A stretch of 64,000 nucleotides of DNA from Pyxidicoccus sp. MSG2 (GCF_026626705.1 NZ_JAPNKC010000001.1:8698001-8762000), one strand, 5' to 3'. Positions 44,069-53,629 are shown, counted from the stretch's first letter. The notes: a model not told the origin generated them from the letters alone. Made by a program: numbers and translations.

Positions 44069-44512
44069 TCAGGCCTGGGCCGGGGCCTGCTTGCGGCCCT
44101 CGGGCTTGTCCAGCCGCCCGCGCGGCCGGCGCACCAGCCTCAGCCCCGTCCACGTGGCGTCGATGAGGCAGATTTTGTTGTCCACCAGACCGATATCCAG
44201 GGCCGCGTGGCGGACGAAGTCCTCGGAGAGGCTCGTCTTGACGCCCTCGCCGCCGGGCCAGCACACCCAGATGCCGCCGGTGAGCGCCATGGCACGTGCC
44301 AGGGCGGGCAACCGCTGCACCAATTCCTGGGCGTCCGAGGTGAAGAAGAGGATGACATCCAGGCCTGTCTGCGCGGTGATGAGGAACTCCACCCCATCCG
44401 GCAGCGGGTTGAGCTTCTGCACGAAGCCCCGCGGCGGGTTGATGACGGAGACCTTGGACCCGGCCCGGATGCCCAGCATGGCCGGCAGGGATGCCAGCGC
44501 GTAGGGCGTCAT
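44069..44512 (-). CDS. DUF3052-family protein
   Basis: The product has 147 residues from the ATG at 44512, which overlaps the acylphosphatase stop (ATGA). The DUF3052 pattern is clear: KVSVINPPRGFVQKLNPLPD, then LDVILFFTSDAQELVQRLPA, GGIWVCWPGGEGVKTSLSED and KICLIDATWTGLRLVRRP. Function is unknown. It is the last gene of a run with ligA and the acylphosphatase. Confidence 0.85.
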   Translation of the reverse strand: MTPYALASLPAMLGIRAGSKVSVINPPRGFVQKLNPLPDGVEFLITAQTGLDVILFFTSDAQELVQRLPALARAMALTGGIWVCWPGGEGVKTSLSEDFVRHAALDIGLVDNKICLIDATWTGLRLVRRPRGRLDKPEGRKQAPAQA

Positions 44513-44796
44513 GACGTGCGCTCCACGTTGAAATGACTGAACTCGCCGGTGGCCTCGCCGTCCGTGCGCGCCACGTCCGTGACGCGCGCCTGCTGCGGAC
44601 CGCGGTGACACCACCGGATGAACTCTTCCAGCACGGCGGGCGCACCCTCCGCCACGGCCTCCACGGCGCCGTCGGAGCAGTTGCGCACCCAGCCGGTGAG
44701 GCCCAGGCGCGAGGCTTCGCCGCGGGCGCTCTCCCGGAAGAAGACGCCCTGCACCTTGCCCTCGATTCGCAGCGTGACTCGCCGCGCGCCACTCAT
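44509..44796 (-). CDS. acyP: Acylphosphatase
   Basis: The product has 95 residues, the normal length. The catalytic loop KVQGVFFRES contains the conserved Arg, and the catalytic Asn lies in GLTGWVRNCSDGAVEAVAEG. The ATG at 44796 gives the usual N-terminus and has GAGG 9 nt upstream. A GTG at 44811 that overlaps the ligA stop as GTGA is an alternative. It hydrolyses acyl phosphates in the cytoplasm. Confidence 0.92.
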   Translation of the reverse strand: MSGARRVTLRIEGKVQGVFFRESARGEASRLGLTGWVRNCSDGAVEAVAEGAPAVLEEFIRWCHRGPQQARVTDVARTDGEATGEFSHFNVERTS

Positions 44797-44807
44797 GAAC
44801 CCAAGCC

Positions 44808-46832
44808 TCACCCTCTGGCGTTGGCCTGCAACAGCTGCAGGAACGCCTGCTCGTCCAGGATTCTTACCCCGAGTTCCTGGGCCTTCTTCAGCTTGCTACC
44901 GGCATCGTCGCCGGCAACGAGAAAATCGGTCTTGCGCGAGACACTTCCCGCCACCTTGCCACCACGCCGTTCGACCTCTTCCTTCGCCTGCTCTCGCGTC
45001 ATACCCGTCATGGCCCCGGTGAGCACCACCGTCTTGCCCACGAAGGGGCCTCCGGTGGCCACCTGCGGGGGGGCCGGGGAGACGCCGGCGCGCAGCAGCG
45101 CCTCCACCGCGTCGCGGTTCTGCGGCTCCTGGAAGAAGGAGTGGATGACCTGGGCCATGACGGGGCCCACGTCCTTCACGCGGGTGATTTCGTCCAGGCT
45201 GGCGGTGAAGAGCTGGCGCACGTCCGGGAAGGCCTCGGCCAGGGCCTTGGCCGTGGCGTCCCCCACATGGCGGATGCCCAGCGAATAGAGGAAGCGGCGC
45301 TGCGTGGTCTGCTTGGAGTGCTCCACCGACGCCAACAGGTTGTCCGCGCTCTTGTCGCCCATGCGCTCCAGCGTCAGGAGCTTCTCCTTCGTGAGCGCGT
45401 ACAGGTCCGCGAACGTCTTGACCGTGCCGGTGGCCACCAGCTGCGCGGCCAGCTTGTCGCCCAGGCCCTCGATGTCCATCGCGATGCGGCTGGCGAAGTG
45501 GCGGATCTTCTCCACCAGCTGCGCGGGGCACGAGGCGCCGGTGCAGCGGATGACGGCCCCGTCCTCGTCCTTCACCGCCACCGCGCCGCACACCGGGCAG
45601 TGCTTCGGGAACTCGAAGGGCCTGGAGTCCTCGGGACGCCTGGACGGCACCACGGAGACGATTTCCGGAATCACGTCACCGGCACGGCGCACGAAGACGG
45701 TGTCGCCCCGGCGCACGTCCTTGCGGCGCAGCTCGTCCTCGTTGTGCAGCGTGGCGCGCGCCACGGTGACTCCGCCCACCTTCACCGGCTTCAGGTGCGC
45801 CACCGGCGTCAGCGCGCCCGTGCGGCCCACCTGGATGCCGATGTCCTCCACCAGGGTGGATTCCTCCTCCGGAGGGAACTTGTACGCCACCGCCCAGCGG
45901 GGGCTCTTGGAGACCTGGCCCAGCCGGCGGCGCAGGTCCTCCTCGTCCACCTTCACCACCATGCCGTCCACTTCGAAGGGCAGCCCGTGGCGGCCCTCGA
46001 GGGAGGCGTCATGCGCCTTGCGCACGCCGTCGATGCCCTCCGCGCGGACGTAGCGGTTGATGGGCAGGCCGAGCGTCTTGAGGTACTCCAGCTTCTCGAT
46101 GTGCGACTTGAAGTCGGGCACGCCGTCGCCGGGGACGCACTCGTAGAGGTAGATGGACAGCGGGCGCGCGGCCGTCTCCTTCGGGTCCAGCTGACGGAGG
46201 CTGCCGGCGGCGGCGTTGCGCGGGTTGGCGAAGAGCGGCTCGCCCTCCTCCTCGCGCTTGTCGTTGAGCTTCTTGAAGTCCGCCTTGCGGATGAAGACCT
46301 CGCCGCGCACCTCGAGCAGCCCGGGCACCTTCACGCCGCCCTGCGGGAGCAGCTCCATGGGCAGGCTGCGCACGGTGCGCAGGTTGGCGGTGACGTCCTC
46401 GCCGGTGTTGCCGTCGCCGCGCGTGGCGCCCTGGATGAAGACGCCCTTCTCGTAGCGCAGGGAGATGGCCAGGCCGTCGAGCTTCGGCTCGCACACGTAG
46501 GTGACGGAGGGCAGTCCCACCAGCTTGCGGATGCGCTCGTCGAACTCCTGCAGGCCCTCGTCGTCGAAGATGTTGGCCAGCGAGAGCATGGGGACGCGGT
46601 GGACCACCTCCCCGAACTCGTCGACCGCCGCGCCGCCCACGCGCTGGGTGGGCGAGTCCGGCGTCTGCAGGGTGGGGTGCTTCTCCTCCAGCCCCTGCAG
46701 CTCGCGCATCAGCTTGTCGTATTGCGCGTCGCTGATCTCCGGCGAGTCGAGCACGTAGTAGCGGTAGTTGTGGTGCGCCAGCTCATGGCGGAGCTCGCGG
46801 GCTCGGGCTTCGGCTTTCTGGAAGTCGTCCAC
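44808..46832 (-). CDS. ligA: NAD-dependent DNA ligase LigA
   Basis: The product has 674 residues, full length. Domains in order: the Ia NAD-binding part (HNYRYYVLDSPEISDAQYDK), the adenylation site CEPKLDGLAISLRYEKG with the nucleotide-accepting Lys, the OB fold, a four-Cys zinc finger (CPVCGAV ... CTGASCPAQ), helix-hairpin-helix repeats (IEGLGDKLAAQLVATGTVKT) and a C-terminal BRCT domain (GKTVVLTGAMTGMTREQAKE). The GTG start has AAGGA 8 nt upstream. It seals nicks in replication and repair. Confidence 0.97.
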   Translation of the reverse strand: MDDFQKAEARARELRHELAHHNYRYYVLDSPEISDAQYDKLMRELQGLEEKHPTLQTPDSPTQRVGGAAVDEFGEVVHRVPMLSLANIFDDEGLQEFDERIRKLVGLPSVTYVCEPKLDGLAISLRYEKGVFIQGATRGDGNTGEDVTANLRTVRSLPMELLPQGGVKVPGLLEVRGEVFIRKADFKKLNDKREEEGEPLFANPRNAAAGSLRQLDPKETAARPLSIYLYECVPGDGVPDFKSHIEKLEYLKTLGLPINRYVRAEGIDGVRKAHDASLEGRHGLPFEVDGMVVKVDEEDLRRRLGQVSKSPRWAVAYKFPPEEESTLVEDIGIQVGRTGALTPVAHLKPVKVGGVTVARATLHNEDELRRKDVRRGDTVFVRRAGDVIPEIVSVVPSRRPEDSRPFEFPKHCPVCGAVAVKDEDGAVIRCTGASCPAQLVEKIRHFASRIAMDIEGLGDKLAAQLVATGTVKTFADLYALTKEKLLTLERMGDKSADNLLASVEHSKQTTQRRFLYSLGIRHVGDATAKALAEAFPDVRQLFTASLDEITRVKDVGPVMAQVIHSFFQEPQNRDAVEALLRAGVSPAPPQVATGGPFVGKTVVLTGAMTGMTREQAKEEVERRGGKVAGSVSRKTDFLVAGDDAGSKLKKAQELGVRILDEQAFLQLLQANARG

Positions 46833-47508
46833 GATGTGCGGTCCTTACCTCAAATCCCACCACCGGAGGGGGCGCCACGCGCGGGCCTCCGGTGTCCGCG
46901 CAATCTAGAGCGCCTCACCGACATGCCGTCACATGCTTCCGCGCGATGCGCTGGAGCTTGCCCGGAGCGACAACCCGTGGAGTAGGACGCCGGTGACGGG
47001 GCCTGACCCGGTGCGGCGCACGGGAGGGAGGACGTCCCGGCGCGAACCCGTGGGGATGGGCCGGACTGGAAGGCCGGGACGTCCGGTCGGGGCGGGTGGG
47101 GAAGGGGAGGACGGGCCGGCGTGTTGCCTTCCCACACGGGGGGCGCCGTGCGGCAACCCGCGGGGTCCTTGCTTCCGGGACGGGGCATGACATGCAGGCC
47201 GGGGCCCGTCGCGGAAATGTGCCGGCCCCGCTCTCCTGTTGGTCATCAGGAAGAGAGGGACCCCGGACAGCAAGGATGCCTTGACAGGTCCGGAGGGGGT
47301 CAATAACGTCCCTCGGCGGTTCATGGCGCAGGAGTTTCGACGGCGCCGTCTTCTCCCCAACCAACAGGCTCACGCCCGCGCAGTCCCGTTCAGGGATTCC
47401 GGCGGGGCCGTCCTCCTGGAAGGTGCTTCCGAGGGCCGCGGACATTTCCGCAGCAATCCCCCCCGTCCGACGCCTCGGTCGCCCCGCTCCTCCCCAAGCG
47501 TTACAGAC
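46833..47508. other. Divergent region between ligA and rho
   Basis: This stretch of 676 bp has no supported gene. It must hold the ligA promoter and a leader of roughly 200 nt for rho downstream of the promoter-like site at 47281. Open frames running through it lack ribosome-binding sites and have shadow-like composition. Confidence 0.5.
47281..47309 (+). promoter_or_regulatory. Sigma70-like promoter for rho
   Basis: A perfect TTGACA and a TAACGT hexamer are 17 bp apart. The -10 keeps the second-position A and final T. It would start the transcript about 190 nt before the rho ATG, leaving room for rho autoregulation. Confidence 0.5.
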
Positions 47509-49128
47509 ATGCGTAAAGCCCGTACTTCGAGAGAGAAGGTTGCCGCCACCGAGGTCGCCGTGGAGGCCGACGTGGAGAAGCCTCGCCGCAAGCGCGCGGC
47601 GAAGACGGCCGACCGCGACGACACGGAGAAGCCCGCCCGTGCCCGGCGCACCCGCCGCGACGACGAGGTCGCGGCCGAGCCCGAGGCGGCCCCCGAGCCG
47701 CCCCGCCCGGTACTCACCCCCATTTCCCGCCCGGTGCGCGACGACGACATCCAGGAGGCGCGCATCTCCGGTGGCGACGAGGAGCAGCCGGCCGCCACGC
47801 TGGCGCCTCCTCCAGAGTCCCCCGAGGCCCCCGCCTTCACGGAAGTCACGCGTGACGGCGCGCCGATGCAGGTCATCAAGCTGAACGACCTGAAGCGGAT
47901 GAAGATCACGGACCTGGCGAAGATGGCCCACGACACGGGCATCGAGGGCTACCAGGGCCTGAAGAAGCAGGACCTCATCTTCGCGCTGCTGGGCGGCATC
48001 GCCGACAAGCGCTTCGAGGTCCACGCGGAGGGCGTGCTGGAGCTCCTGAGCGACGGCTTCGGCTTCCTGCGCAGCTCGGACAGCGACTACCAGCCCAGCC
48101 CGGACGACATCTACGTGTCCCCGTCGCAGGTGCGCCGCTTCAACCTGCGGCCCGGCGACACGGTGACGGGCCCCATCCGCCAGCCCCGCGAGGGCGAGCG
48201 CTTCTTCGCGCTCCAGAAGGTGGACAAGGTCAACTTCGCGGACCCGATGTCGGACGCGGCGCGCGAGCGCATCCTGTTCGACAACCTCACGCCGCTCTAT
48301 CCGACGCGCAAGCTCAAGCTGGAGCACGAGTCGTCGGAGATGACCACGCGCATCATCGACATGTTCTGCCCCATCGGCCTGGGCCAGCGCTGCCTCATCG
48401 TCGCGCCGCCGAAGGCCGGCAAGACGGTGCTCTTGCAGAACATCGCGCACGCCATCAGCCGCAACCACCCGGACGTGTACCTCATCGTGCTGCTCGTGGA
48501 CGAGCGCCCCGAGGAAGTCACGGACATGGAGCGCAGCGTGCGCGGCGAGGTGGTGTCGTCGACGTTCGACGAGCCCGCCACGCGGCACGTGCAGGTGGCG
48601 GAGATGGTCATCGACAAGGCCAAGCGCCTCGTCGAGCAGAAGTACGACGTCTGCATCCTCCTGGACTCGATTACGCGTCTGGCGCGCGCCTACAACACGG
48701 TGGTGCCCGCGTCCGGCAAGATTCTGTCCGGCGGCGTGGACGCCAACGCGCTCCACAAGCCGAAGCGCTTCTTCGGCGCCGCGCGCAACATCGAGGAGGG
48801 CGGCTCGCTGACCATCATCGGCACCGCGCTCATCGACACCGGCAGCCGCATGGACGAGGTCATCTTCGAGGAGTTCAAGGGCACCGGTAACTCCGAAATC
48901 GTCCTGGACCGGAAGCTGATGGAGAAGCGCATCTTCCCGACGTTGGACATCAACAAGTCCGGCACGCGCAAGGAAGAGCTGCTGTTGACGCCGGGCGACC
49001 TCGTGCGCATCACCGCCCTGCGTCAGGTGCTGCACCCGTTCACGCCGATTGACGCGATGGAATTTGTGCTCAAGCACATGCGTCCGACGCCGTCGAACGC
49101 CGACTTCCTCGGCTCGATGAACCGGTAA
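47509..49128 (+). CDS. rho: Transcription termination factor Rho
   Basis: The product has 539 residues. An N-terminal basic/acidic extension of about 120 residues (KPRRKRAAKTADRDDTEKPA) precedes the Rho N-domain (KLNDLKRMKITDLAKMAHDT), the cold-shock-like RNA-binding domain (LELLSDGFGFLRSSDSDYQP) and the ATPase core. The core has Walker A APPKAGKTVLL, Walker B DVCILLDSITRLARAYN, the Q-loop region SGKILSGGVDANAL and the R-loop. The extension is longer than in E. coli Rho and similar to those of other high-GC bacteria. There is no strong ribosome-binding site before the ATG, which may suit feedback control. Confidence 0.97.
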   Translation: MRKARTSREKVAATEVAVEADVEKPRRKRAAKTADRDDTEKPARARRTRRDDEVAAEPEAAPEPPRPVLTPISRPVRDDDIQEARISGGDEEQPAATLAPPPESPEAPAFTEVTRDGAPMQVIKLNDLKRMKITDLAKMAHDTGIEGYQGLKKQDLIFALLGGIADKRFEVHAEGVLELLSDGFGFLRSSDSDYQPSPDDIYVSPSQVRRFNLRPGDTVTGPIRQPREGERFFALQKVDKVNFADPMSDAARERILFDNLTPLYPTRKLKLEHESSEMTTRIIDMFCPIGLGQRCLIVAPPKAGKTVLLQNIAHAISRNHPDVYLIVLLVDERPEEVTDMERSVRGEVVSSTFDEPATRHVQVAEMVIDKAKRLVEQKYDVCILLDSITRLARAYNTVVPASGKILSGGVDANALHKPKRFFGAARNIEEGGSLTIIGTALIDTGSRMDEVIFEEFKGTGNSEIVLDRKLMEKRIFPTLDINKSGTRKEELLLTPGDLVRITALRQVLHPFTPIDAMEFVLKHMRPTPSNADFLGSMNR

Positions 49129-49149
49129 GCCACCGGAAAAGGAGCGCCC

Positions 49150-49476
49150 ATGCGCCGCCCCCTGCTGGTCCGCCTGTCCACCCTTGTCGTGGGGATGACA
49201 CTCGGAGCGCTGGCAGGGTGCGACCTGGGCACCCTGGACCCGCCGACGGAGGACCCTCCGCCGGTGCTGTCCAGCGCCACCTGCTACGGCGATGACGACT
49301 GCGTGGCCGACGCCTGCTGTGGGCTCGGCACCGCCGTCACCCACGTGGAAGAGGGTCCGAGCTGCGGCGGCGTCTCGTGCACGGGCGGCTGTCCGGCGGG
49401 CTCCATCGACTGCGGCCGCTGCATCCCCGTCTGCCGGGGCTCGCGCTGCTCCGCCGCCTGTACCGCGAGCCCGTGA
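49150..49476 (+). CDS. Cysteine-rich lipoprotein
   Basis: The product has 108 residues with AAGGAG 5 nt before the ATG. A lipoprotein signal ends at LGALAGC (Cys24). The mature part has about 16 further Cys in CxxDxxCC and CGGxxCxxGC spacings (CYGDDDCVADACCGLG, then CGRCIPVCRGSRC), as in small disulphide-rich surface proteins of myxobacteria. No function is assigned. It lies 21 nt after rho and may be read through from it. Confidence 0.75.
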   Translation: MRRPLLVRLSTLVVGMTLGALAGCDLGTLDPPTEDPPPVLSSATCYGDDDCVADACCGLGTAVTHVEEGPSCGGVSCTGGCPAGSIDCGRCIPVCRGSRCSAACTASP

Positions 49477-49551
49477 GGGCCTGAGCCTCCGGTGGGCGTG
49501 TGTCAGGCCCTCGACGTCCCGGGCCCGCCGTGGGCCAGGTGCGCCTGGCCC
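49475..49551. terminator. Double hairpin between convergent genes
   Basis: Two perfect inverted repeats: GAGGGCCTGA/TCAGGCCCTC (10 bp, 18-nt loop, 49475-49512) and GGGCCAGG/CCTGGCCC (8 bp, TGCG loop, 49532-49551). They separate the rho-side transcript from the convergent AI-2E transporter gene. Confidence 0.65.
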
Positions 49552-49600
49552 GTGCCCTCGTCACGCCGGTGCGTGAGGCCTCAATGAGAGGAGGCTTGCG

Positions 49601-50827
49601 TCACGCCGCGGGCGCCCGCGGCGCCTCGGCCTCCGTCGTCGCCACCACGGGCGCCGGTTGGGCCTTGAGGCGCGCATAGTCGAAGCACGCCACGAGGATG
49701 GAGGCGACGGGCACGGCGAAGAGGGCGCCCACCAGTCCGAAGAGCCGCTCCCCGGCGATGAGGGAGAAGGCGACGATGACGGGGTGCAGGTGCGCGGCCT
49801 GGCCCATGATTTTCGGATTGAGGAAGTACGCCTCCAGCGCGTGGATGCCGACAATCCACGCCAGAATCGCCAGGGCCTTCCGGAAGTCGTCCGCCAACGC
49901 GATGAGGACGATGGGCACCGAGCTGAGGATGGTGCCGAAGATGGGGATGAGGCTGAAGAGCGTGGCGATGGTGGCGAGCAGGAACGCGAACTTCACGCCG
50001 AACAGCAGCAGCCCCACGAAGGTCAGCGTGCCGTTGACGACGCAGATGGTGACCTGGCCGCGCACCACGCCGGACAGGGAGCGGTCGATGCGCTCGACGA
50101 GCTGGCGCGCGTCGTGGGTGTATTCGGGGGGAATCAGCGTGCCGACGTAGCGGCGGATGGCCTGCGCGTCGATGGAGAAGAACGCCCCCACCATCAGCAC
50201 GAAGAACAGCATGAAGACGCCCGCGGCCACTCCGGCGACGATGCTGCGCGACACGTTGACGATGTCGCCCAGGTTCTCCCGCACCAGTGACGAGGCGCGC
50301 TTCACCGTGTCACCCAGCAGTTGCTCCAAATCCAGCGCGAGGCTGAACTGCCCCGTGTGGACTCCGTCGTCGGCGCCCTCCAGCGCGCGGGTGGAGAGGG
50401 CCACGGGGATGCCCCGGTTGCTGAGCCACGTCTCACCGCGCTGGGCCAGCTCCTGCACGTGCTCCGGGGTGAGCGTGTTGGCGAAGGCCATGGCGTCGCG
50501 GCTGACGCGGGCCAGCTCGCGGTAGAGCTGCGGCACCAACGCGACGAAGAAGAGGTACACGCCCACGAAGAAGCCGGCGTAGATGAGCAGAATCGCCACC
50601 CAGCGCGGCACGGTCCGGCCCGCCACCTTCACCCGGGTGATGCGTGCGACCAGCGGCTGCACGAGGTACGCGATGAGCGCCGCGCCGGCGAACGGCATCA
50701 CCACCGAGCGGAAGGAGACCAGCGCCACCGCGATGGCCAGCCACAGCGCCGCCAGGATGAGCAGTCGCTTGCGTCGTTCGGTCGTCGGGGTGTGGAGGCC
50801 GGGAGGAGGGTCCAGGGGCTGCAACAT
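49601..50827 (-). CDS. AI-2E-type (PerM) family transporter
   Basis: The product has 408 residues with seven to eight membrane helices. Family signatures are FAGAALIAYLVQPLVARITR at the N-terminus, the soluble linker with LYRELARVSRDAMAFANTLT, and the C-terminal GVKFAFLLATIATLFSLIPI plus NPKIMGQAAHLHPVIVAFSL. The family includes exporters of AI-2 and Na+/H+ antiporters, so the substrate is not predictable. An Ala/Glu-rich tail ends the protein. Confidence 0.88.
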   Translation of the reverse strand: MLQPLDPPPGLHTPTTERRKRLLILAALWLAIAVALVSFRSVVMPFAGAALIAYLVQPLVARITRVKVAGRTVPRWVAILLIYAGFFVGVYLFFVALVPQLYRELARVSRDAMAFANTLTPEHVQELAQRGETWLSNRGIPVALSTRALEGADDGVHTGQFSLALDLEQLLGDTVKRASSLVRENLGDIVNVSRSIVAGVAAGVFMLFFVLMVGAFFSIDAQAIRRYVGTLIPPEYTHDARQLVERIDRSLSGVVRGQVTICVVNGTLTFVGLLLFGVKFAFLLATIATLFSLIPIFGTILSSVPIVLIALADDFRKALAILAWIVGIHALEAYFLNPKIMGQAAHLHPVIVAFSLIAGERLFGLVGALFAVPVASILVACFDYARLKAQPAPVVATTEAEAPRAPAA

Positions 50828-50971
50828 GGCACCGGCTTATGGCAGTGCCTCCCCCCTGACAAGAGCAGGCACGCTCGGGCCGCTCCTCGTCACACCCGCG
50901 TCAATCCGGAGTCCCTGTAGCGCTACAGCAGCGCCGGCCCCGTGGAAGCAGGCGGGCAGGCGAGGAGCCCT

Positions 50972-51430
50972 TCAGGCGCTGGGCACCGTTGCGAGCCGCA
51001 GCTTCGACTCCAGCCGGTCCAGGCAGTCCCGCATGTGCTTGCGCTTGACGCGGCCCTCGGTGGCCTCACCCAGGCCCGCCATCTGCTCGGTGAGCCAACG
51101 ACTGAGGAACAGCAGCGGCAGCCGGTCGTCCGGACCCAGGCCGTGCTCCAGGTAGCGCTTGTGGCGCATGTACTCGTCGTAGGCGTCCGCTTCGTGTGCC
51201 AGCTCCCAGCGCGTCAGCCGCAAGGCCTCCGTGTAGACGGCCGGCGCGGGGCGCGGGCGGGGCTCGGTGAAGAGGGGCGCGAAGCTTCCGCCCGTGTCCA
51301 GGTCCAGCTCCTGCACCGGCGGGGGCCACTGCTGGAGGTCCTTCGCCAGCAGCCGCGCCACCTCTTCCAGGAGGTGGTCCAGCAGGGTGACGGGCTTGAG
51401 GTCGAAGAGGTGGTCCCAGCGCGACGGCAT
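50972..51430 (-). CDS. Hypothetical cytoplasmic protein
   Basis: The product has 152 residues with GAGG 5 nt before the ATG. It is rich in Leu, Arg and Glu, predicted helical, with no signal peptide or membrane segment. Segments such as SRWDHLFDLKPVTLLDHLLE and RHKRYLEHGLGPDDRLPLLF do not match a family I know. It follows the lipase-like gene by 15 nt in the same direction and is probably co-transcribed. Confidence 0.6.
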   Translation of the reverse strand: MPSRWDHLFDLKPVTLLDHLLEEVARLLAKDLQQWPPPVQELDLDTGGSFAPLFTEPRPRPAPAVYTEALRLTRWELAHEADAYDEYMRHKRYLEHGLGPDDRLPLLFLSRWLTEQMAGLGEATEGRVKRKHMRDCLDRLESKLRLATVPSA

Positions 51431-51445
51431 GCCTTCCTCTCTACC

Positions 51446-52249
51446 TCAGGACGCGGAGGCCGGCAGCGACAGCGAGCGCAGCACCGGGGCCGGTGCGGGC
51501 TCGCCATAGCCCAGGGCCAGCTCGCGGCGGATGACCTCGTACACCGCCCGCCGGGTGAGCAGCTCGCCATGGCCCGCGCCGGGCACCTCCACGTTGAAGA
51601 CGTTGGGCTGTCCTTCCACGTCCACCACGGCCGAGGGCCAGCGCGTCACCCCGTCCTCGCGCGAGTAGAGGGACACCAGGCGCACGTCGCGCGGGAAGGC
51701 CCCCATGCGCAGTTGCTTGAGGAAGGGCGACACCGGCGTGAGCTGCCACATGCTGCGGCTGAACCAGCCCAGCGTCGCGCAGCCCAGGTACGCCAGCCGC
51801 GAGCCCCGGTGCGGCGTGCCCAGCGTAACCAGGCTGCGCACGCGCTGGTCCCCACCCAGCCGCTTCACGTAGTAGCTGCCGATGAGGCCGCCCTTCGAAT
51901 GGCCGATGATGGTGAGCGGCCCCATGCCGGGGAAGCGCGAGTACATGCGCTCCACCTTCTCGCGCACCTTCCGGGCCAGCACGTCGATGCCGTAGGTGTT
52001 GAAGCGGTCCAGCGCCCCACCCAGGTGGATGGACCAGACGCAGTAGCCGTCACGCCGCAGCCGCTGCTCCAGCACCTCGAAGACGCGCCGGGTGCTGAAG
52101 AAGCCGTACAGGAGCAGCACCGGCTTGGGGCAGTCCGTGAAGTCCGTCCGCCGCACGATGCGGTTGGCGTTCGGGTCCAGGTGCACATAGCCCGCGAGGT
52201 CCCGAAGCTGGCGCTTCCACCGGCGGTAACGCAGGACGAGAGGATTCAT
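51446..52249 (-). CDS. Lipase-like alpha/beta hydrolase
   Basis: The product has 267 residues. The early strand PVLLLYGFFSTRRVFEVLEQ, the nucleophile elbow IIGHSKGGLIGSYY and LVTLGTPHRGSRLAY are the PGAP1/triacylglycerol-lipase-type pattern (Ser in GHSKG). A late HGE in VPGAGHGELLTR supplies the probable catalytic His. There is no signal peptide, although the N-terminus is basic. The substrate is unknown; lipids or acyl esters are most likely. Confidence 0.8.
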   Translation of the reverse strand: MNPLVLRYRRWKRQLRDLAGYVHLDPNANRIVRRTDFTDCPKPVLLLYGFFSTRRVFEVLEQRLRRDGYCVWSIHLGGALDRFNTYGIDVLARKVREKVERMYSRFPGMGPLTIIGHSKGGLIGSYYVKRLGGDQRVRSLVTLGTPHRGSRLAYLGCATLGWFSRSMWQLTPVSPFLKQLRMGAFPRDVRLVSLYSREDGVTRWPSAVVDVEGQPNVFNVEVPGAGHGELLTRRAVYEVIRRELALGYGEPAPAPVLRSLSLPASAS

Positions 52250-52351
52250 GTCACACCAGGGCGCCCACGGCGCCGCATGTGACCAGGATAGGGAGCGTGT
52301 GCTGCCCGTGCCGGCCTGCCCGCCGGGTGGGCGCGGTGCAACGCGAAATGC

Positions 52352-52855
52352 TCAACGTCCCGCGTCACCCCCGAGGGCACCACCGTCGGGAATCCCACCA
52401 TCCCTCGTCCCGGCGTCCGCGGTTCCTCCGTCCGAAGTGCCCGCGTCCGTGCTGCCCTGGCAGCACGCCGGTACCTGCGCGAAGTACAGGCCCGCCTGCG
52501 AGCAGGGGACGCGGATGTCGCGGAGGTAGGCGCTGCAGCCGCGCACCAGTCGCGAGCCCTCACACACGGGCGGGCCCGCGTCCGCCGGAGTGCACGCCGT
52601 CAGCTCCAGCGCGCACACCGCGCGTGAGCGATAGAAGCGTGCGTCGTTGCGGTTGCCGGGGACGACGGTGCAGGTGGCGCCCTCGCCACAGTCCTGCACG
52701 GTGGGCCCGGTGGAGCAGGGGCCCACGGCGCAGGCGGTCTCACAGTTGATGGCCTCCGTGTCGTCGCAGCGCGGGGCCTGGGCGCAGAGGTCTCCGCCCG
52801 AGCAGGCGGAGGTGAGGAGGAAGAGGAGGACGAGCGGAGGTGCGAGACGCGGCAA
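52352..52855 (-). CDS. Cysteine-rich lipoprotein with DGG/DAG tail
   Basis: The product has 167 residues and starts at a TTG, with GAGG 6 nt upstream. The lipobox is LLTSAC (Cys18). About 16 Cys are spread through the mature part (CDDTEAINCETACAVGPC, CCQG). The last 30 residues are low complexity (TSDGGTADAGTRDGGIPDGG). It belongs to the class of myxobacterial surface lipoproteins without known function. It is upstream of the lipase-like gene in the same direction. Confidence 0.7.
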   Translation of the reverse strand: MPRLAPPLVLLFLLTSACSGGDLCAQAPRCDDTEAINCETACAVGPCSTGPTVQDCGEGATCTVVPGNRNDARFYRSRAVCALELTACTPADAGPPVCEGSRLVRGCSAYLRDIRVPCSQAGLYFAQVPACCQGSTDAGTSDGGTADAGTRDGGIPDGGALGGDAGR

Positions 52856-52873
52856 GTGGGGCCTCGGGCGGGT

Positions 52874-53629
52874 TCAGGTGAAGCGCTCGAGGAAGTTCAC
52901 CAGGATTCGCCTCCCAGAGGGAGTGGGCGCGATGCCCGCGAGCAATTGGGGCACCCGCTCTCCCGGCGCGGCACCTTGCGCGACGGCGTCCCGCTCCAGG
53001 CTCTCCTGCCTCGCCAGGATGATGGCGCGGATGGCGTCCGCCGGGGCCTCCGGGTGGAACTGCACGCCGCGCACGTTCGGCCGGAAGGCCAGCGCCTGTG
53101 CGGCGGTGTTGGCGTTGCCCGCCAGCACGCGTGTGCCCTCGGGGAGCTGGGTGACGATGTCCTCGTGGGTGGCCTGCACGGCGAAGCGCTCGGGCAGCCC
53201 GTCGAAGAGGGCGTCCTTGCGGCCCTCCTCCGTGAGGGTCACCTCCACGGTGCCCGTCTCCCGGCCCCTCGGGTTGCGTTCCACGCGGCCGCCGTACGCA
53301 TGCGCGAGCAGCTGCTGGCCGAAGCACACGCCGAGCACCGGCGTGCCGCGCTCGCCCGCCTCGACCATGAAGGCCGCGGCGCGCTCCATCCACGGCTCGA
53401 GCTGCGTCACCGAGAGCGGAGAGCCCGTCATCATCACCGCGTCGTAGCCGTCCGCACTCTGGGGTAGCGGGGCTTCGCGGTGCACGTGGAGGATGTCGAA
53501 GCGGTAGTCGGACAGTCCGATGGTTTGCAGAAACCAGCGTTCGTAGTCGCCCACCGAGAGGCGCACGGACTGGGCCGCGTCGCCTGCTTTCAGCAAGAGG
53601 ACGTTCTTCACCGCGGCGGGTTGCCGCAT
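52874..53629 (-). CDS. Class I glutamine amidotransferase
   Basis: The product has 251 residues from the ATG at 53629, with GAGG 5 nt upstream (an in-frame GTG at 53659 is possible). The triad is present: nucleophile Cys in PVLGVCFGQQLLAHAYGG, and His-Glu in RGVQFHPEAPADA. It is a stand-alone GATase of the GuaA-like type 1 family. It is divergent from a glutamine synthetase-like gene, so it may handle a gamma-glutamyl compound made by that enzyme. This is inference. Confidence 0.85.
   Translation of the reverse strand: MRQPAAVKNVLLLKAGDAAQSVRLSVGDYERWFLQTIGLSDYRFDILHVHREAPLPQSADGYDAVMMTGSPLSVTQLEPWMERAAAFMVEAGERGTPVLGVCFGQQLLAHAYGGRVERNPRGRETGTVEVTLTEEGRKDALFDGLPERFAVQATHEDIVTQLPEGTRVLAGNANTAAQALAFRPNVRGVQFHPEAPADAIRAIILARQESLERDAVAQGAAPGERVPQLLAGIAPTPSGRRILVNFLERFT

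Noticed and set aside
46915..49344. Very long minus-strand open frame antisense to rho
   Set aside because: No domain recognised; it covers the whole rho gene, which is unmistakable on the plus strand.
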